14,664 nucleotides of DNA. Source: Candidatus Shapirobacteria bacterium UBA2283 (lineage in GTDB: Bacteria; Patescibacteriota; Microgenomatia; UBA12405). The stretch covers positions 1 through 14,664 of the forward strand of contig DDWP01000013.1 in assembly GCA_002345725.1 (NCBI GenBank), written 5' to 3'. The position numbers and the translations under genes are program-made. Positions 1-6,652 of the stretch are shown here, piece by piece. Under the pieces are notes generated by a model that was given only the letters and a program-made list of their open reading frames with translations, was not told the origin of the DNA and searched no databases. The number at the start of each line of letters is the position of its first letter. Position 1 is the first letter of the stretch.

Positions 1-1
1 G

Positions 2-106
2 GTCTTGAAAACCTCCAAATCGGTTGGCCCACACTTTAATTTTATAAAATTTCCTGATACAATAAACCAATTAGTTAATAATTTATCCAAACTTACAATA
101 AAATGA
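2..106 (+). CDS. Possible C-terminal end of an upstream gene (partial)
   Basis: Frame 2 is open from the window edge to a TGA at 104-106 (34 codons). That TGA would overlap the ATG of the next gene as ATGA, the same junction seen at 8332 and 10478 in this window. The deduced peptide is rich in Asn, Lys, Leu and Ile and has no motif I recognise. Against it, bases 35-103 are very AT-rich, like a promoter, and 34 open codons can arise by chance. Frame 1 also offers a short open stretch ending with TAA at 37-39. If this is coding, pilin 1 belongs to a longer operon; if not, the region is its promoter. Confidence 0.25.
   Translation, partial: VLKTSKSVGPHFNFIKFPDTINQLVNNLSKLTIK
35..63 (+). promoter_or_regulatory. 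Candidate extended -10 promoter for pilin 1
   Basis: A -35-like TTTAAT at 35-40 lies 17 bp before TACAAT at 58-63, which carries a TG extension at 55-56. Transcription would begin near 70, leaving a leader of about 33 nt. A second TACAAT at 94-99 is only 3 nt from the ATG and seems too close. This reading competes with the possible coding frame over the same bases. Confidence 0.35.
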
Positions 107-480
107 TCAAGAAGTTATCCGATCTAGTCAAATATGCAGCTGTTGCTGCTCCAGTTTATGCTCAAGACATAAAATTAACCCCCAATGATTCCAATTGGAA
201 CAACCTTACCAAATTAACCTTTGGTGGCATTATTTCTGGTGCTATCAGCTTAGTTATGTTGGTTGTAGCCCTAGTCTTCTTCTTTATCCTTATCTACGGA
301 GGTCTTAAGTGGGTCATGTCCGAAGGTGATCAAAAAGCTGTCGAAGCTGCTCGTTCCCAGATTACCAATGCCCTTATCGGTTTGGCTATCGTCTTCGCCG
401 CCTTTGCTATTATGAAGCTCATCGAAACCATCTTTGGTATTCAGCTTCTTTCTGGATTCAAGGTTCCTACCTTCCAATAG
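103..480 (+). CDS. Type IV secretion-like pilin (VirB2/TrbC-like), pilin 1
   Basis: The 125-residue protein has a signal peptide with likely cleavage after Ala20 (VYA|QD), then a short polar stretch, a hydrophobic helix at about 43-66, a polar connector (about 67-87, with YGGLKW and SEGDQKAVEAA) and a second hydrophobic helix at about 88-108. This two-helix plan with a basic/acidic connector is that of VirB2/TrbC-type pilins, and close relatives (Pfam T4SS_pilin type) are common in Patescibacteria. It would be exported and assembled into a surface filament or conduit. It is the only ATG before an in-frame stop at 79-81. A strong terminator follows at once, so this gene can be expressed separately from the downstream genes, as suits a major structural subunit. 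The assignment rests on topology and connector motif, with no alignment run. Confidence 0.8.
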   Translation: MIKKLSDLVKYAAVAAPVYAQDIKLTPNDSNWNNLTKLTFGGIISGAISLVMLVVALVFFFILIYGGLKWVMSEGDQKAVEAARSQITNALIGLAIVFAAFAIMKLIETIFGIQLLSGFKVPTFQ

Positions 481-496
481 TCTTTTGTTCTTTCGT

Positions 497-524
497 AAGG
501 GCGACCCTAGTGGTCGCCCTTTTT
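497..524 (+). terminator. Rho-independent terminator after pilin 1
   Basis: Bases 497-506 pair perfectly with 512-521 (AAGGGCGACC / GGTCGCCCTT) around a 5-nt loop, and the 3' arm runs into a T-tract at 520-524. It lies 17 nt after the pilin 1 stop codon. It is the only strong intrinsic terminator I found in the window. Confidence 0.92.
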
Positions 525-534
525 GGTTTTATAG

Positions 535-540
535 TATAAT
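535..540 (+). promoter_or_regulatory. -10 box of pilin 2, likely leaderless
   Basis: A perfect TATAAT ends 6 nt before the ATG at 547, so initiation would fall at or next to the start codon. No ribosome binding site can fit between them. The expected -35 position falls inside the 3' arm of the terminator hairpin and is not a good match to TTGACA. Confidence 0.7.
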
Positions 541-546
541 TCCTCT

Positions 547-939
547 ATGATCTCTCGTCTAAAATCATCATTTTCTTTTTTCTTCTTACTTCTTACTTCA
601 TACTTCGCAGTTCCCTCTCCTGTCCATGCTCAATCCGCTTGGTCAGGTCGCTGTGTTGATAATGGTGTTGCCACTATTCAAGGTCTAGAGTGTCTTTTTG
701 CCAACATCCTCCAGGTTATTGTTACTCTGGCTGGTTTTGCTTTCTTGGTTATGTTCGTTCTCGGAGGCTTTCAATATCTCACCAGCAGTGGTGACGACAA
801 GAAAGCTGCTGCTGCCTCGTCTACCCTCACTATGGCTGTCGTCGGACTAGTTGGTATCACTCTCTCTTGGCTAATTCTGAAATTTATTTCTGACTTTACT
901 GGCGCCAACGTCCTAGAATTTAAAATCCCCGGCCCCTAA
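547..939 (+). CDS. Type IV secretion-like pilin, pilin 2
   Basis: The 130-residue protein has a hydrophobic signal peptide with probable cleavage after Ala28 (VHA|QS), two cysteines (36 and 49) in the exported N-terminal part, a hydrophobic helix at about 53-75, a connector (GGFQYLTSSGDDKKAAAA, about 73-90) and a second helix at about 95-115. The connector resembles that of pilin 1 (a GG pair, then SxGDxKA), so the two are probably diverged paralogs with different roles. It is the first gene of a transcription unit (own TATAAT) and its TAA overlaps the next ATG by one base. The signal-peptide codons 13-22 are made of a period-7 repeat. Whether both pilins enter the same filament cannot be told from sequence. 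Confidence 0.75.
   Translation: MISRLKSSFSFFFLLLTSYFAVPSPVHAQSAWSGRCVDNGVATIQGLECLFANILQVIVTLAGFAFLVMFVLGGFQYLTSSGDDKKAAAASSTLTMAVVGLVGITLSWLILKFISDFTGANVLEFKIPGP
583..610 (+). repeat. Heptamer tandem repeat in a signal peptide (consensus TTCTTAC)
   Basis: Four consecutive 7-nt units start at 583, 590, 597 and 604. The first two are identical TTCTTAC, the third differs at one base and the fourth is degenerate. The array encodes residues 13-22 of pilin 2, the hydrophobic core of its signal peptide. A period of 7 cannot give a repeated codon pattern in fewer than three units, so codon reuse does not explain it. Confidence 0.7.
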
Positions 940-2288
940 TGCAATTTAAAAAAATTCTTACTTTTGTTTTGAGTTTTATGTTTTGCCTGCCCGCCGTGGT
1001 GGGTATTTTGAGTTTTGCTGCTCCAGCAGCCGCCCTCGATCCAATTATTATCAAAAAAGCCACCTACTCCGCTCCACCACCCCAACAATCTCCCCGAAAA
1101 GACGTCAACTTCTACAGTAACGACATTGGCAACTACAGTGTCAGTTGTCATTTACCTCTCACTATTTCCCAGTATTTTGACCCAGATTGTGACAAGATCA
1201 CTGGGATCTGTCGCCGCCAAGAAATCAAAAGGATAGAGCAGCGAGTTTATTTCAGCCTCAACAATTACGGTAACTTCTGGTATCGCGACACCTACAATCA
1301 TTTTGCCAATCGCCCCAAATATATAGACGATATTAATTTCCCCAAGGCCATGACCACCTTTGATGTTGATTCCCCTTATGGTGCTACCAATGCCCACACT
1401 CGATCCACCCCAGCCTCCCTGCTAAACTGTCAAAAAGGTCAACGTCTAGTTCAGGCCATTTATTCACTAAAAGACAAAGACAGCGAAAGTTATGCCTCTG
1501 TCGTCAATGAGGCTGTCACTGAAGTTAACGGAGCCCCCGTCCGCCTAGTTGATGTTGCCATCGCTCTTGCCCAGTCACCTTCCCTCAACCCCAACACTTG
1601 CCTTCCCGATACTGACAACAGATCCCTATTTTACGATCCCAGTATTAGCTGTTCCACCTTCCCCGAACCTATCCCCTTCCCTGGTGTTCCCGGTAGTTAT
1701 AAGGGCACCTCCATCTCTCCTGCCGAAGCGTGTCTCCAGTTTCAAAGAAACATTCAAGTCACTGACATTGGTTCTAATGTCCGGCTTGTCCGTGTCGACG
1801 ACGATGAAGAAAATGCCGATTACGATGGTGACGGTGTTATCGACTTTGCTAAAAAAGCCTATACCTCCATTCCTCTGGGCAATTTAGGAACAAACAATGA
1901 AATTCCCCGCTTATTAATTGGCGCGGGCCAAGTGGTCGAACCGCTTGATATTTGCCAGGCCATCACCCAAGTCGAGTCCCCCGACAAAGCCAATAGAATC
2001 TTCCTCGATCTAGTTGGTATCAATGAAGACCCCTATTTTGGCATTGTCACCGACGAAGGTAAAACTTTCAAAAGGACTTTTACTCGTACTTTCCGTATTG
2101 ACGTTCGTGTCCCAGAGACTTTTGCTACCTACAAAGTCGCCCTTAATAACCTTCTCCCTAGTGAGCTCCAAAAAGAATACAACACCATCAACTCCCCCCC
2201 ATCAGCCATCGATCGACAGACCACCCTCGACCCAGGTAACAATATCGTCCACTATGTTTTCCGCCAATTCCTCTGGCCTAGTAATTAA
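939..2288 (+). CDS. Secreted cysteine-containing protein of the pilus/secretion cluster
   Basis: The 449-residue protein starts at the ATG overlapping the pilin 2 stop (TAATG), which implies translational coupling. It has a signal peptide with likely cleavage after the AAA at 30-32. I see no second membrane segment, so it should be released or held outside by partners. The mature part has eight cysteines, an even number that fits disulfide bonding. Residues 294-302 (DYDGDGVID) form an EF-hand/dockerin-type calcium-binding loop preceded by an acidic DDDEE run. The mature part is rich in Asn, Pro, Tyr and Thr, as in surface proteins. I recognise no family. Its position between pilins and a VirB6-like protein suggests a structural or adhesive component of the apparatus. 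Codons around 9-16 and 23-27 carry the TTTTGNN heptamer. Confidence 0.72.
   Translation: MQFKKILTFVLSFMFCLPAVVGILSFAAPAAALDPIIIKKATYSAPPPQQSPRKDVNFYSNDIGNYSVSCHLPLTISQYFDPDCDKITGICRRQEIKRIEQRVYFSLNNYGNFWYRDTYNHFANRPKYIDDINFPKAMTTFDVDSPYGATNAHTRSTPASLLNCQKGQRLVQAIYSLKDKDSESYASVVNEAVTEVNGAPVRLVDVAIALAQSPSLNPNTCLPDTDNRSLFYDPSISCSTFPEPIPFPGVPGSYKGTSISPAEACLQFQRNIQVTDIGSNVRLVRVDDDEENADYDGDGVIDFAKKAYTSIPLGNLGTNNEIPRLLIGAGQVVEPLDICQAITQVESPDKANRIFLDLVGINEDPYFGIVTDEGKTFKRTFTRTFRIDVRVPETFATYKVALNNLLPSELQKEYNTINSPPSAIDRQTTLDPGNNIVHYVFRQFLWPSN
962..1019 (+). repeat. TTTTGNN heptamer units in a signal peptide
   Basis: Units of 7 nt run TTTTGAG (967-973), TTTTATG (974-980) and TTTTGCC (981-987), preceded by a partial TTTTG at 962-966. 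A second pair, TTTTGAG (1006-1012) and TTTTGCT (1013-1019), follows out of register. All lie in the signal-peptide codons of the secreted protein. The 11-mer TTTTGAGTTTT occurs at 967, 1006 and again at 14033 inside ftsH. Confidence 0.6.
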
Positions 2289-2292
2289 AAAT

Positions 2293-2320
2293 AAAATGTT
2301 AAATGGTTCAATGTTACAAT
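2293..2320 (+). repeat. Degenerate octamer repeat containing a promoter
   Basis: Three 8-nt units start at 2293, 2301 and 2309 (approximately AAATGTTA) and a partial unit CAAT ends at 2320. The last units form the TGtTACAAT extended -10 box of the next gene. The array occupies most of the 38-nt gap between two genes. Confidence 0.5.
2312..2320 (+). promoter_or_regulatory. Extended -10 box of the VirB6/TrbL-like gene
   Basis: TGtTACAAT ends 6 nt before the ATG at 2327, the same distance as for pilin 2. It makes 2327 rather than 2303 the likely start, because 2303 lies upstream of the -10 box. It gives this gene a promoter of its own inside the apparent operon. Confidence 0.6.
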
Positions 2321-2326
2321 AAGTCT

Positions 2327-4018
2327 ATGGATTTTCGATCTATTTTAGCCAAGTTAAACTATCGTGATACTCGCCTGCTCCCCACCTTCTCCACCATTGT
2401 TTTTATCTCCATTATTTCCCTAATATTTCTTTCATCATTCTCCCTCATCAATCGTTCATTTGCTGCTACCCAGAAAAATATCATTAAAGAACAGCAAGAA
2501 GCCTGTGGTGCCGGCAACAATCTTTGTTATTTCATCAAAGCCGCCAACGAATCCCACGCCTACAACGCTACTTATGCCATGTTTGGTGACATCCCTACTG
2601 ATCAGATCAGTAGTGGAAATGGTTTTTGGATACCCGGTGGTATCGTTGGTGGTTCCAGCAAAGTTATCGGCCAGTTCTACAATCCTGCAATTTCCGGCAC
2701 AGAATATCTTGCCAGTCTCAAAAATGAATTTTTAGGCATCAAACCAGCCTACGCCCAAGGCGTTGGATTTTATGGTTTACAACCAATTCTTCCTGTATGG
2801 AAAAGTTTTCGTGATGCTACCTACATGCTTTCATCTCTATTCTTCGTCATTATCGGTATTATGATTGTCCTCCGCGTCAAGATCTCTCCTCAAGCTACCA
2901 TTACCATCCAAAACGCCATTCCCCAGCTTATTACCACTCTCATCCTTATCACCTTTTCCTATGCCATTGCCGGACTCCTTATCGACGCCAGCTACCTCCT
3001 TCAAGGCATGGCTGTCAGTCTTATTGTCCCCAACAGTGTAGCTGGAGGTGCCCTTGGAATCTTTAACGGATTGATTGATTTTGCTGGCCAAATACCACTA
3101 ATTGGACAATTTGTCCCCTCTTTTGCAAACCTCGTTGAACCAACCATCGGCACCACCCTCGGAGCCCTATCTATACCCACACTTGCCACTCTTTATCTAG
3201 GTATTATCGCTGGATTTTCTCTAGGGGCCACCCTTGGCATAATTGCCGGTCCAGCCGGTAGCATCATTGTCGGAGTTGGTTTCGGCAGCATAGCCGCTAT
3301 TATCATTCTTATCATCTTAGGTATCGGCATCATCATCTGGCTTTTTAAATTTATGATGGGTCTTTTAAAGTGTTACGCCACCCTTATTTTCAAGATAATC
3401 CTCGCTCCTTTTGAGATTGGTATGGGAGCCTTCCCTAACAGTAAAATTGGTTTCAGTACCTGGGTAATGGACGTTATCGCCAACCTTGCCGTCTTTCCCA
3501 TATCTTTTTTGTTTATTCTTCTAGCAAGCAGAATAATTGGTTTAATTATCACTGGTCAGGCCATATTTACCATTACTGAAATGGCCAAACTCCTTAACAC
3601 TGGAGGTGCAGGCGGCAACTGGCCCGCCAACACCGGCTTATGGGTTCCCAGCTTACTTGAAGGTGGCACGATGCTTCCTGGAGCAGTCATTGCTGCCGGA
3701 GCCATTGGCCTTTCCACCCTCATGCTTCTTAGCAAATTACCCGAAATGATTCCCCAATTTATCTTTATGATCAAGCCATCTCCATGGGGTCAGGCTATCG
3801 GTGAAGGTCTCAATCTTAAGAATCCTGCCATCGGTTTCGGTGCTCGTGTTGGCACCAACATGGCAGCCAATGCTGCTGTCGACAATTACAATGAAAAACA
3901 AGCCGGTGGTGGTAAACAAACAATGCTTACTAGTCTTATCAAGCCAGTAGTTCAAGCCGCTGAGACCGTAAACCTTGTTAGTGAGCGCCACAAGTTCAAC
4001 CCCCCTAGTGACGACTAA
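2327..4018 (+). CDS. Polytopic VirB6/TrbL-like secretion channel protein
   Basis: From the ATG at 2327 the protein has 563 residues; an in-frame ATG at 2303 adds 8 residues but precedes the -10 box. An N-terminal hydrophobic segment (about 18-45) could be a signal anchor. An external region of about 110 residues with two cysteines follows, then a hydrophobic core from about 160 to 480. Residues from about 158 (VWKSFRDATYML, then VKISPQATITIQNAIPQ and a long helix) match the VirB6/TrbL-like inner-membrane proteins that accompany pilins in CPR genomes. The core continues with Gly/Ile-rich helices and ends in a soluble tail of about 70 residues. The likely role is the inner-membrane part of a type IV secretion-like conduit. 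The hydrophobic plan is clear; the family name comes from recalled patterns, not a search. Confidence 0.72.
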   Translation: MDFRSILAKLNYRDTRLLPTFSTIVFISIISLIFLSSFSLINRSFAATQKNIIKEQQEACGAGNNLCYFIKAANESHAYNATYAMFGDIPTDQISSGNGFWIPGGIVGGSSKVIGQFYNPAISGTEYLASLKNEFLGIKPAYAQGVGFYGLQPILPVWKSFRDATYMLSSLFFVIIGIMIVLRVKISPQATITIQNAIPQLITTLILITFSYAIAGLLIDASYLLQGMAVSLIVPNSVAGGALGIFNGLIDFAGQIPLIGQFVPSFANLVEPTIGTTLGALSIPTLATLYLGIIAGFSLGATLGIIAGPAGSIIVGVGFGSIAAIIILIILGIGIIIWLFKFMMGLLKCYATLIFKIILAPFEIGMGAFPNSKIGFSTWVMDVIANLAVFPISFLFILLASRIIGLIITGQAIFTITEMAKLLNTGGAGGNWPANTGLWVPSLLEGGTMLPGAVIAAGAIGLSTLMLLSKLPEMIPQFIFMIKPSPWGQAIGEGLNLKNPAIGFGARVGTNMAANAAVDNYNEKQAGGGKQTMLTSLIKPVVQAAETVNLVSERHKFNPPSDD

Positions 4019-4055
4019 TCTCCTTAATTAATCTTTTTTTTCAATTGTTAGGATT

Positions 4056-4069
4056 TTTATGCTTTATGC
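4056..4069 (+). repeat. Heptamer pair TTTATGC spanning a stop codon
   Basis: TTTATGC occurs twice in perfect tandem (4056-4062, 4063-4069). The TAA stop of the minus-strand gene (complement of 4064-4066) lies inside the second copy. The 45-nt gap between the two convergent genes also contains a run of eight Ts (4034-4041) but no GC-rich stem. Confidence 0.5.
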
Positions 4070-6541
4070 TCTAGGAGCCGTCACTTTAACCTCACCACTT
4101 ATCAATTTATCAAATCTCGTCACTGCCTCCATATCACCGTTCTCCAAAGCCGTATTTCGCCATTTTAATAACTGCCTCTGCTCTTCAGATGCAAACCTTA
4201 CCGCCTCAATCCGCTGTAGTTCATATTGATTCTCAACCCTCGCCCATTTCTGCCTATATACCTGCTCCACAGTTTGATTTCTCAATAATCCCTTAATAGT
4301 ATCTTGTGTCCGTCCCCAGATACCTGCATCAGCCCTCAAAAACTTTTTAAACTTTGCCGGATTAACAAATGGCTGAAGTTGGAATTGATCATAACGGCGC
4401 TGAACGTAAGACCCATACGAAGCATTACTTATTGCCCCCTTCAAATAGATTCCCTCACTAGTCAATACATCCAGATCAGGTCCAAAAGTATTTATCATAC
4501 TCATCGCCCAGAATTCAGGAGTTTTTACAATTGTAGATATTCTCCCAGGCAACTTACCTTTTAACGCTATTTGCGACAAAAGACCCACCGAACTCCGCAA
4601 CTCACTGACCAACGTCCCAGCCCCTTTCATTTGCGATTTACCCACCAATACTGTCCAGGTTCTCACGGCTGCTTCTGTCTCATCTCTAAAGTCAGACATA
4701 ATATCATTCTCATCATCATCAAATTTAAAGTCGACTCCTTCGTACAGCGCTTTACCAATTGTCATTGTCTCTTTTTTCAGCTTCCCCTTTTTACCCTTCT
4801 CTTTGCCAACTACCACCTCTACCTCTTTTGTATCATAAAAACTATAGATTAATGGCGTATCAAAGAACCACATATCTTTATCTCTAATCTTCTCTCTCAA
4901 CGTTTTCTTACCATCTAATGGTTTTCCTGTTTCCTCTTCTATCGCCAACACCATCTCCACCCAAGCTGCCACCCCACCTCCAAACCATTCCGCGGTTATC
5001 AGGTTCCCATTCTCACCTACCATTTCCACATTCTTCGCCATGTTGAATAGTTGAAGTTTCTTCCTTGCCTTTGCCTCCGCATTTAAGGTTCTTATTTTAT
5101 CCGATAGTTTACGTTCATTCGGTGCCAGTACTCGATCTACATCCGCCAGCGACGATCCATAAGTGGTATAGAACATGTTCCAAGAGTTAGCCGCTATTAA
5201 CTTGTCCATCTCTGTTGCTCTGGTCGGTTTGGCTGCCTCCAGTTCTTTTGCCTCCTCCTTATCCATTCCTGCAAATCTCCTCTCTCTTGCCAGTTTTGTA
5301 GCCAAGGACTCCATATAGTTATCCAAATTTGCTATTTTATCCAGCACGCCTTTGTCAATCCCAATACCACCTTTACCAGCTTTGTACACAAATCTCTCTA
5401 CCCCATCAGCAGTAATTTCAAAGACACCCAAATCTCTCAACATCCACATCGATACTCTTTTAAAATCGGCGTTCATTAACGAGTTCATTTCTTTTCCTGA
5501 ATATAAATAGCTAGGATTCTGCCAACACTTTTCCAAATCTTTATTTTGATAAAATTTCATCCAAGATGCTCCGTCAGTCAATCTTCGTGTCATGTCAAAG
5601 AAACGCTTTCTCTCCACACTCGCTTGTTTGTACCACTCTGGTCTATTCTCAATTCTCCATGGGACTTGTTCCATCTTAATTGCTGTTTCCACAAAGTCGG
5701 GAAACTCTAAATCATACATTCCCGCTTCCATCTCTCCAGCACCAGGACCATCAGCTCCACCCTCAGCTCCAACCGGCTGAATTTTTCTCCGCATACCACC
5801 ACTATATCTCTCTGATTTCTCATGTCTTAAAGCATCCGCCCTCAAATCAAGCAAGTATCTTCTGGCCATTTTATACTCTCCAGATTGTTTTATATCACCC
5901 GACTCATCCAACCTCTCCAATTTCTCTAATCGACCACCTATCTCTCTTGACCCATAGTTAGCTGCCAGTTCTTCCTCTAATAAAGCCAACTGTCTAATTA
6001 TATTTTTATCAGTCAAAATATTTTGTGACACCGCCACTGCACCCCCCACAAGCACATCACTCCCAAAGACACTATCAAAAGCAGACGCTACTTTCGCTGC
6101 ATCATTCCAATCCACCTTGTGTTGCAAATTAACTGCTGCATCACGAATTAATGTACTTTCCCAATCTTCTCCCAAACCTACCTGAACAGCGGCTACCTCT
6201 GCCCCTACACAAGCGTAATATATTTCAGCATAATTATTTCTCCTTGCTTCATCTAAATCCACACCCCCATAATTATCCCCTTCTAAAGCCAGTCTTAATT
6301 CATTGACATTCTTTGGGCCATCAGGTCCAATTTGAGTATTAAACCATGATCTTATCTCTACTCTAGCAGTTGCCCTGGCAGAAACATCATCGTCCAACAA
6401 TCTTCCAACCAATTCCCAAGATCGCTCTCTCCTTTCTTCAAACCTAATCGGGTCAATATGTAATTCTGTTTTAGCTTTTGTGTTCGCTTTTACTGAATGT
6501 TCTGCCCGACTACGTATTACATCAACACCTTTCTCTGCCAT
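4064..6541 (-). CDS. Large soluble protein of unknown function next to the secretion cluster
   Basis: The 825-residue protein matches no family I know. It has no signal peptide and no membrane segment, and is rich in charged residues and Ala/Leu, suggesting a largely helical cytoplasmic protein. A Gly/Ala/Glu-rich stretch near residues 258-272 (GAEGGADGPGAGEMEAG) may link an N-terminal part to a larger C-terminal part. The latter has several Trp-rich blocks (VPWRIENRPEWYK, WMKFYQNKDLEKCW). A lysine-rich KGKKGKLKKE stretch lies in the C-terminal third. Start ATG at 6541 follows an extended -10 box by 8 nt. Its neighbourhood suggests a cytoplasmic partner, scaffold or cargo of the secretion system, but the genes converge and are not co-transcribed, so this is conjecture. 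Its purine-rich coding strand fits the leading strand. Confidence 0.8.
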   Translation of the reverse strand: MAEKGVDVIRSRAEHSVKANTKAKTELHIDPIRFEERRERSWELVGRLLDDDVSARATARVEIRSWFNTQIGPDGPKNVNELRLALEGDNYGGVDLDEARRNNYAEIYYACVGAEVAAVQVGLGEDWESTLIRDAAVNLQHKVDWNDAAKVASAFDSVFGSDVLVGGAVAVSQNILTDKNIIRQLALLEEELAANYGSREIGGRLEKLERLDESGDIKQSGEYKMARRYLLDLRADALRHEKSERYSGGMRRKIQPVGAEGGADGPGAGEMEAGMYDLEFPDFVETAIKMEQVPWRIENRPEWYKQASVERKRFFDMTRRLTDGASWMKFYQNKDLEKCWQNPSYLYSGKEMNSLMNADFKRVSMWMLRDLGVFEITADGVERFVYKAGKGGIGIDKGVLDKIANLDNYMESLATKLARERRFAGMDKEEAKELEAAKPTRATEMDKLIAANSWNMFYTTYGSSLADVDRVLAPNERKLSDKIRTLNAEAKARKKLQLFNMAKNVEMVGENGNLITAEWFGGGVAAWVEMVLAIEEETGKPLDGKKTLREKIRDKDMWFFDTPLIYSFYDTKEVEVVVGKEKGKKGKLKKETMTIGKALYEGVDFKFDDDENDIMSDFRDETEAAVRTWTVLVGKSQMKGAGTLVSELRSSVGLLSQIALKGKLPGRISTIVKTPEFWAMSMINTFGPDLDVLTSEGIYLKGAISNASYGSYVQRRYDQFQLQPFVNPAKFKKFLRADAGIWGRTQDTIKGLLRNQTVEQVYRQKWARVENQYELQRIEAVRFASEEQRQLLKWRNTALENGDMEAVTRFDKLISGEVKVTAPRA

Positions 6542-6549
6542 ATGCCCAA

Positions 6550-6558
6550 ATTATACCA
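6550..6558 (-). promoter_or_regulatory. Extended -10 box of the 825-residue protein gene
   Basis: On the minus strand TGGTATAAT ends 8 nt before the ATG at 6541. No clear TTGACA lies 16-18 bp upstream; the TG extension may compensate. The predicted leader is 0-2 nt. Confidence 0.65.
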
Positions 6559-6610
6559 TCCAACCCCCTATTCAACCACTTCCAACTTTATCCTATATTA
6601 CTCCACCATT

Positions 6611-6646
6611 TTTTGAAATTTTGATTTTTGTGTTTTGTGTTTATAC
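6611..6646 (+). repeat. TTTTGNN heptamer array in a promoter
   Basis: Units TTTTGAA(A) at 6611, TTTTGAT at 6619 and TTTTGTG at 6626 and 6633 run into TTTATAC at 6640. The last unit supplies the -10 box of the next gene. The units share the TTTTG core of those in the signal peptide at 962-1019 and in ftsH. Confidence 0.55.
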
Positions 6647-6647
6647 T
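6642..6647 (+). promoter_or_regulatory. -10 box of the phosphorylase-like/methyltransferase operon
   Basis: TATACT ends 5 nt before the ATG at 6653, again leaving no room for a ribosome binding site. TTTTGA at 6619-6624 is 17 bp upstream but is a weak -35. Confidence 0.55.
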
Positions 6648-6652
6648 AATGT

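Noticed and set aside
936..1397. Minus-strand open frames opposite the secretion cluster, and the + frames opposite the 825-residue gene and ftsH
   Set aside because: They lie fully inside better-supported genes, have low-complexity or skewed composition, and lack promoter or motif support.
4019..4063. Terminator between the convergent genes (run of eight Ts at 4034-4041)
   Set aside because: No GC-rich inverted repeat precedes the T-run; TTAATTAA alone is too weak.
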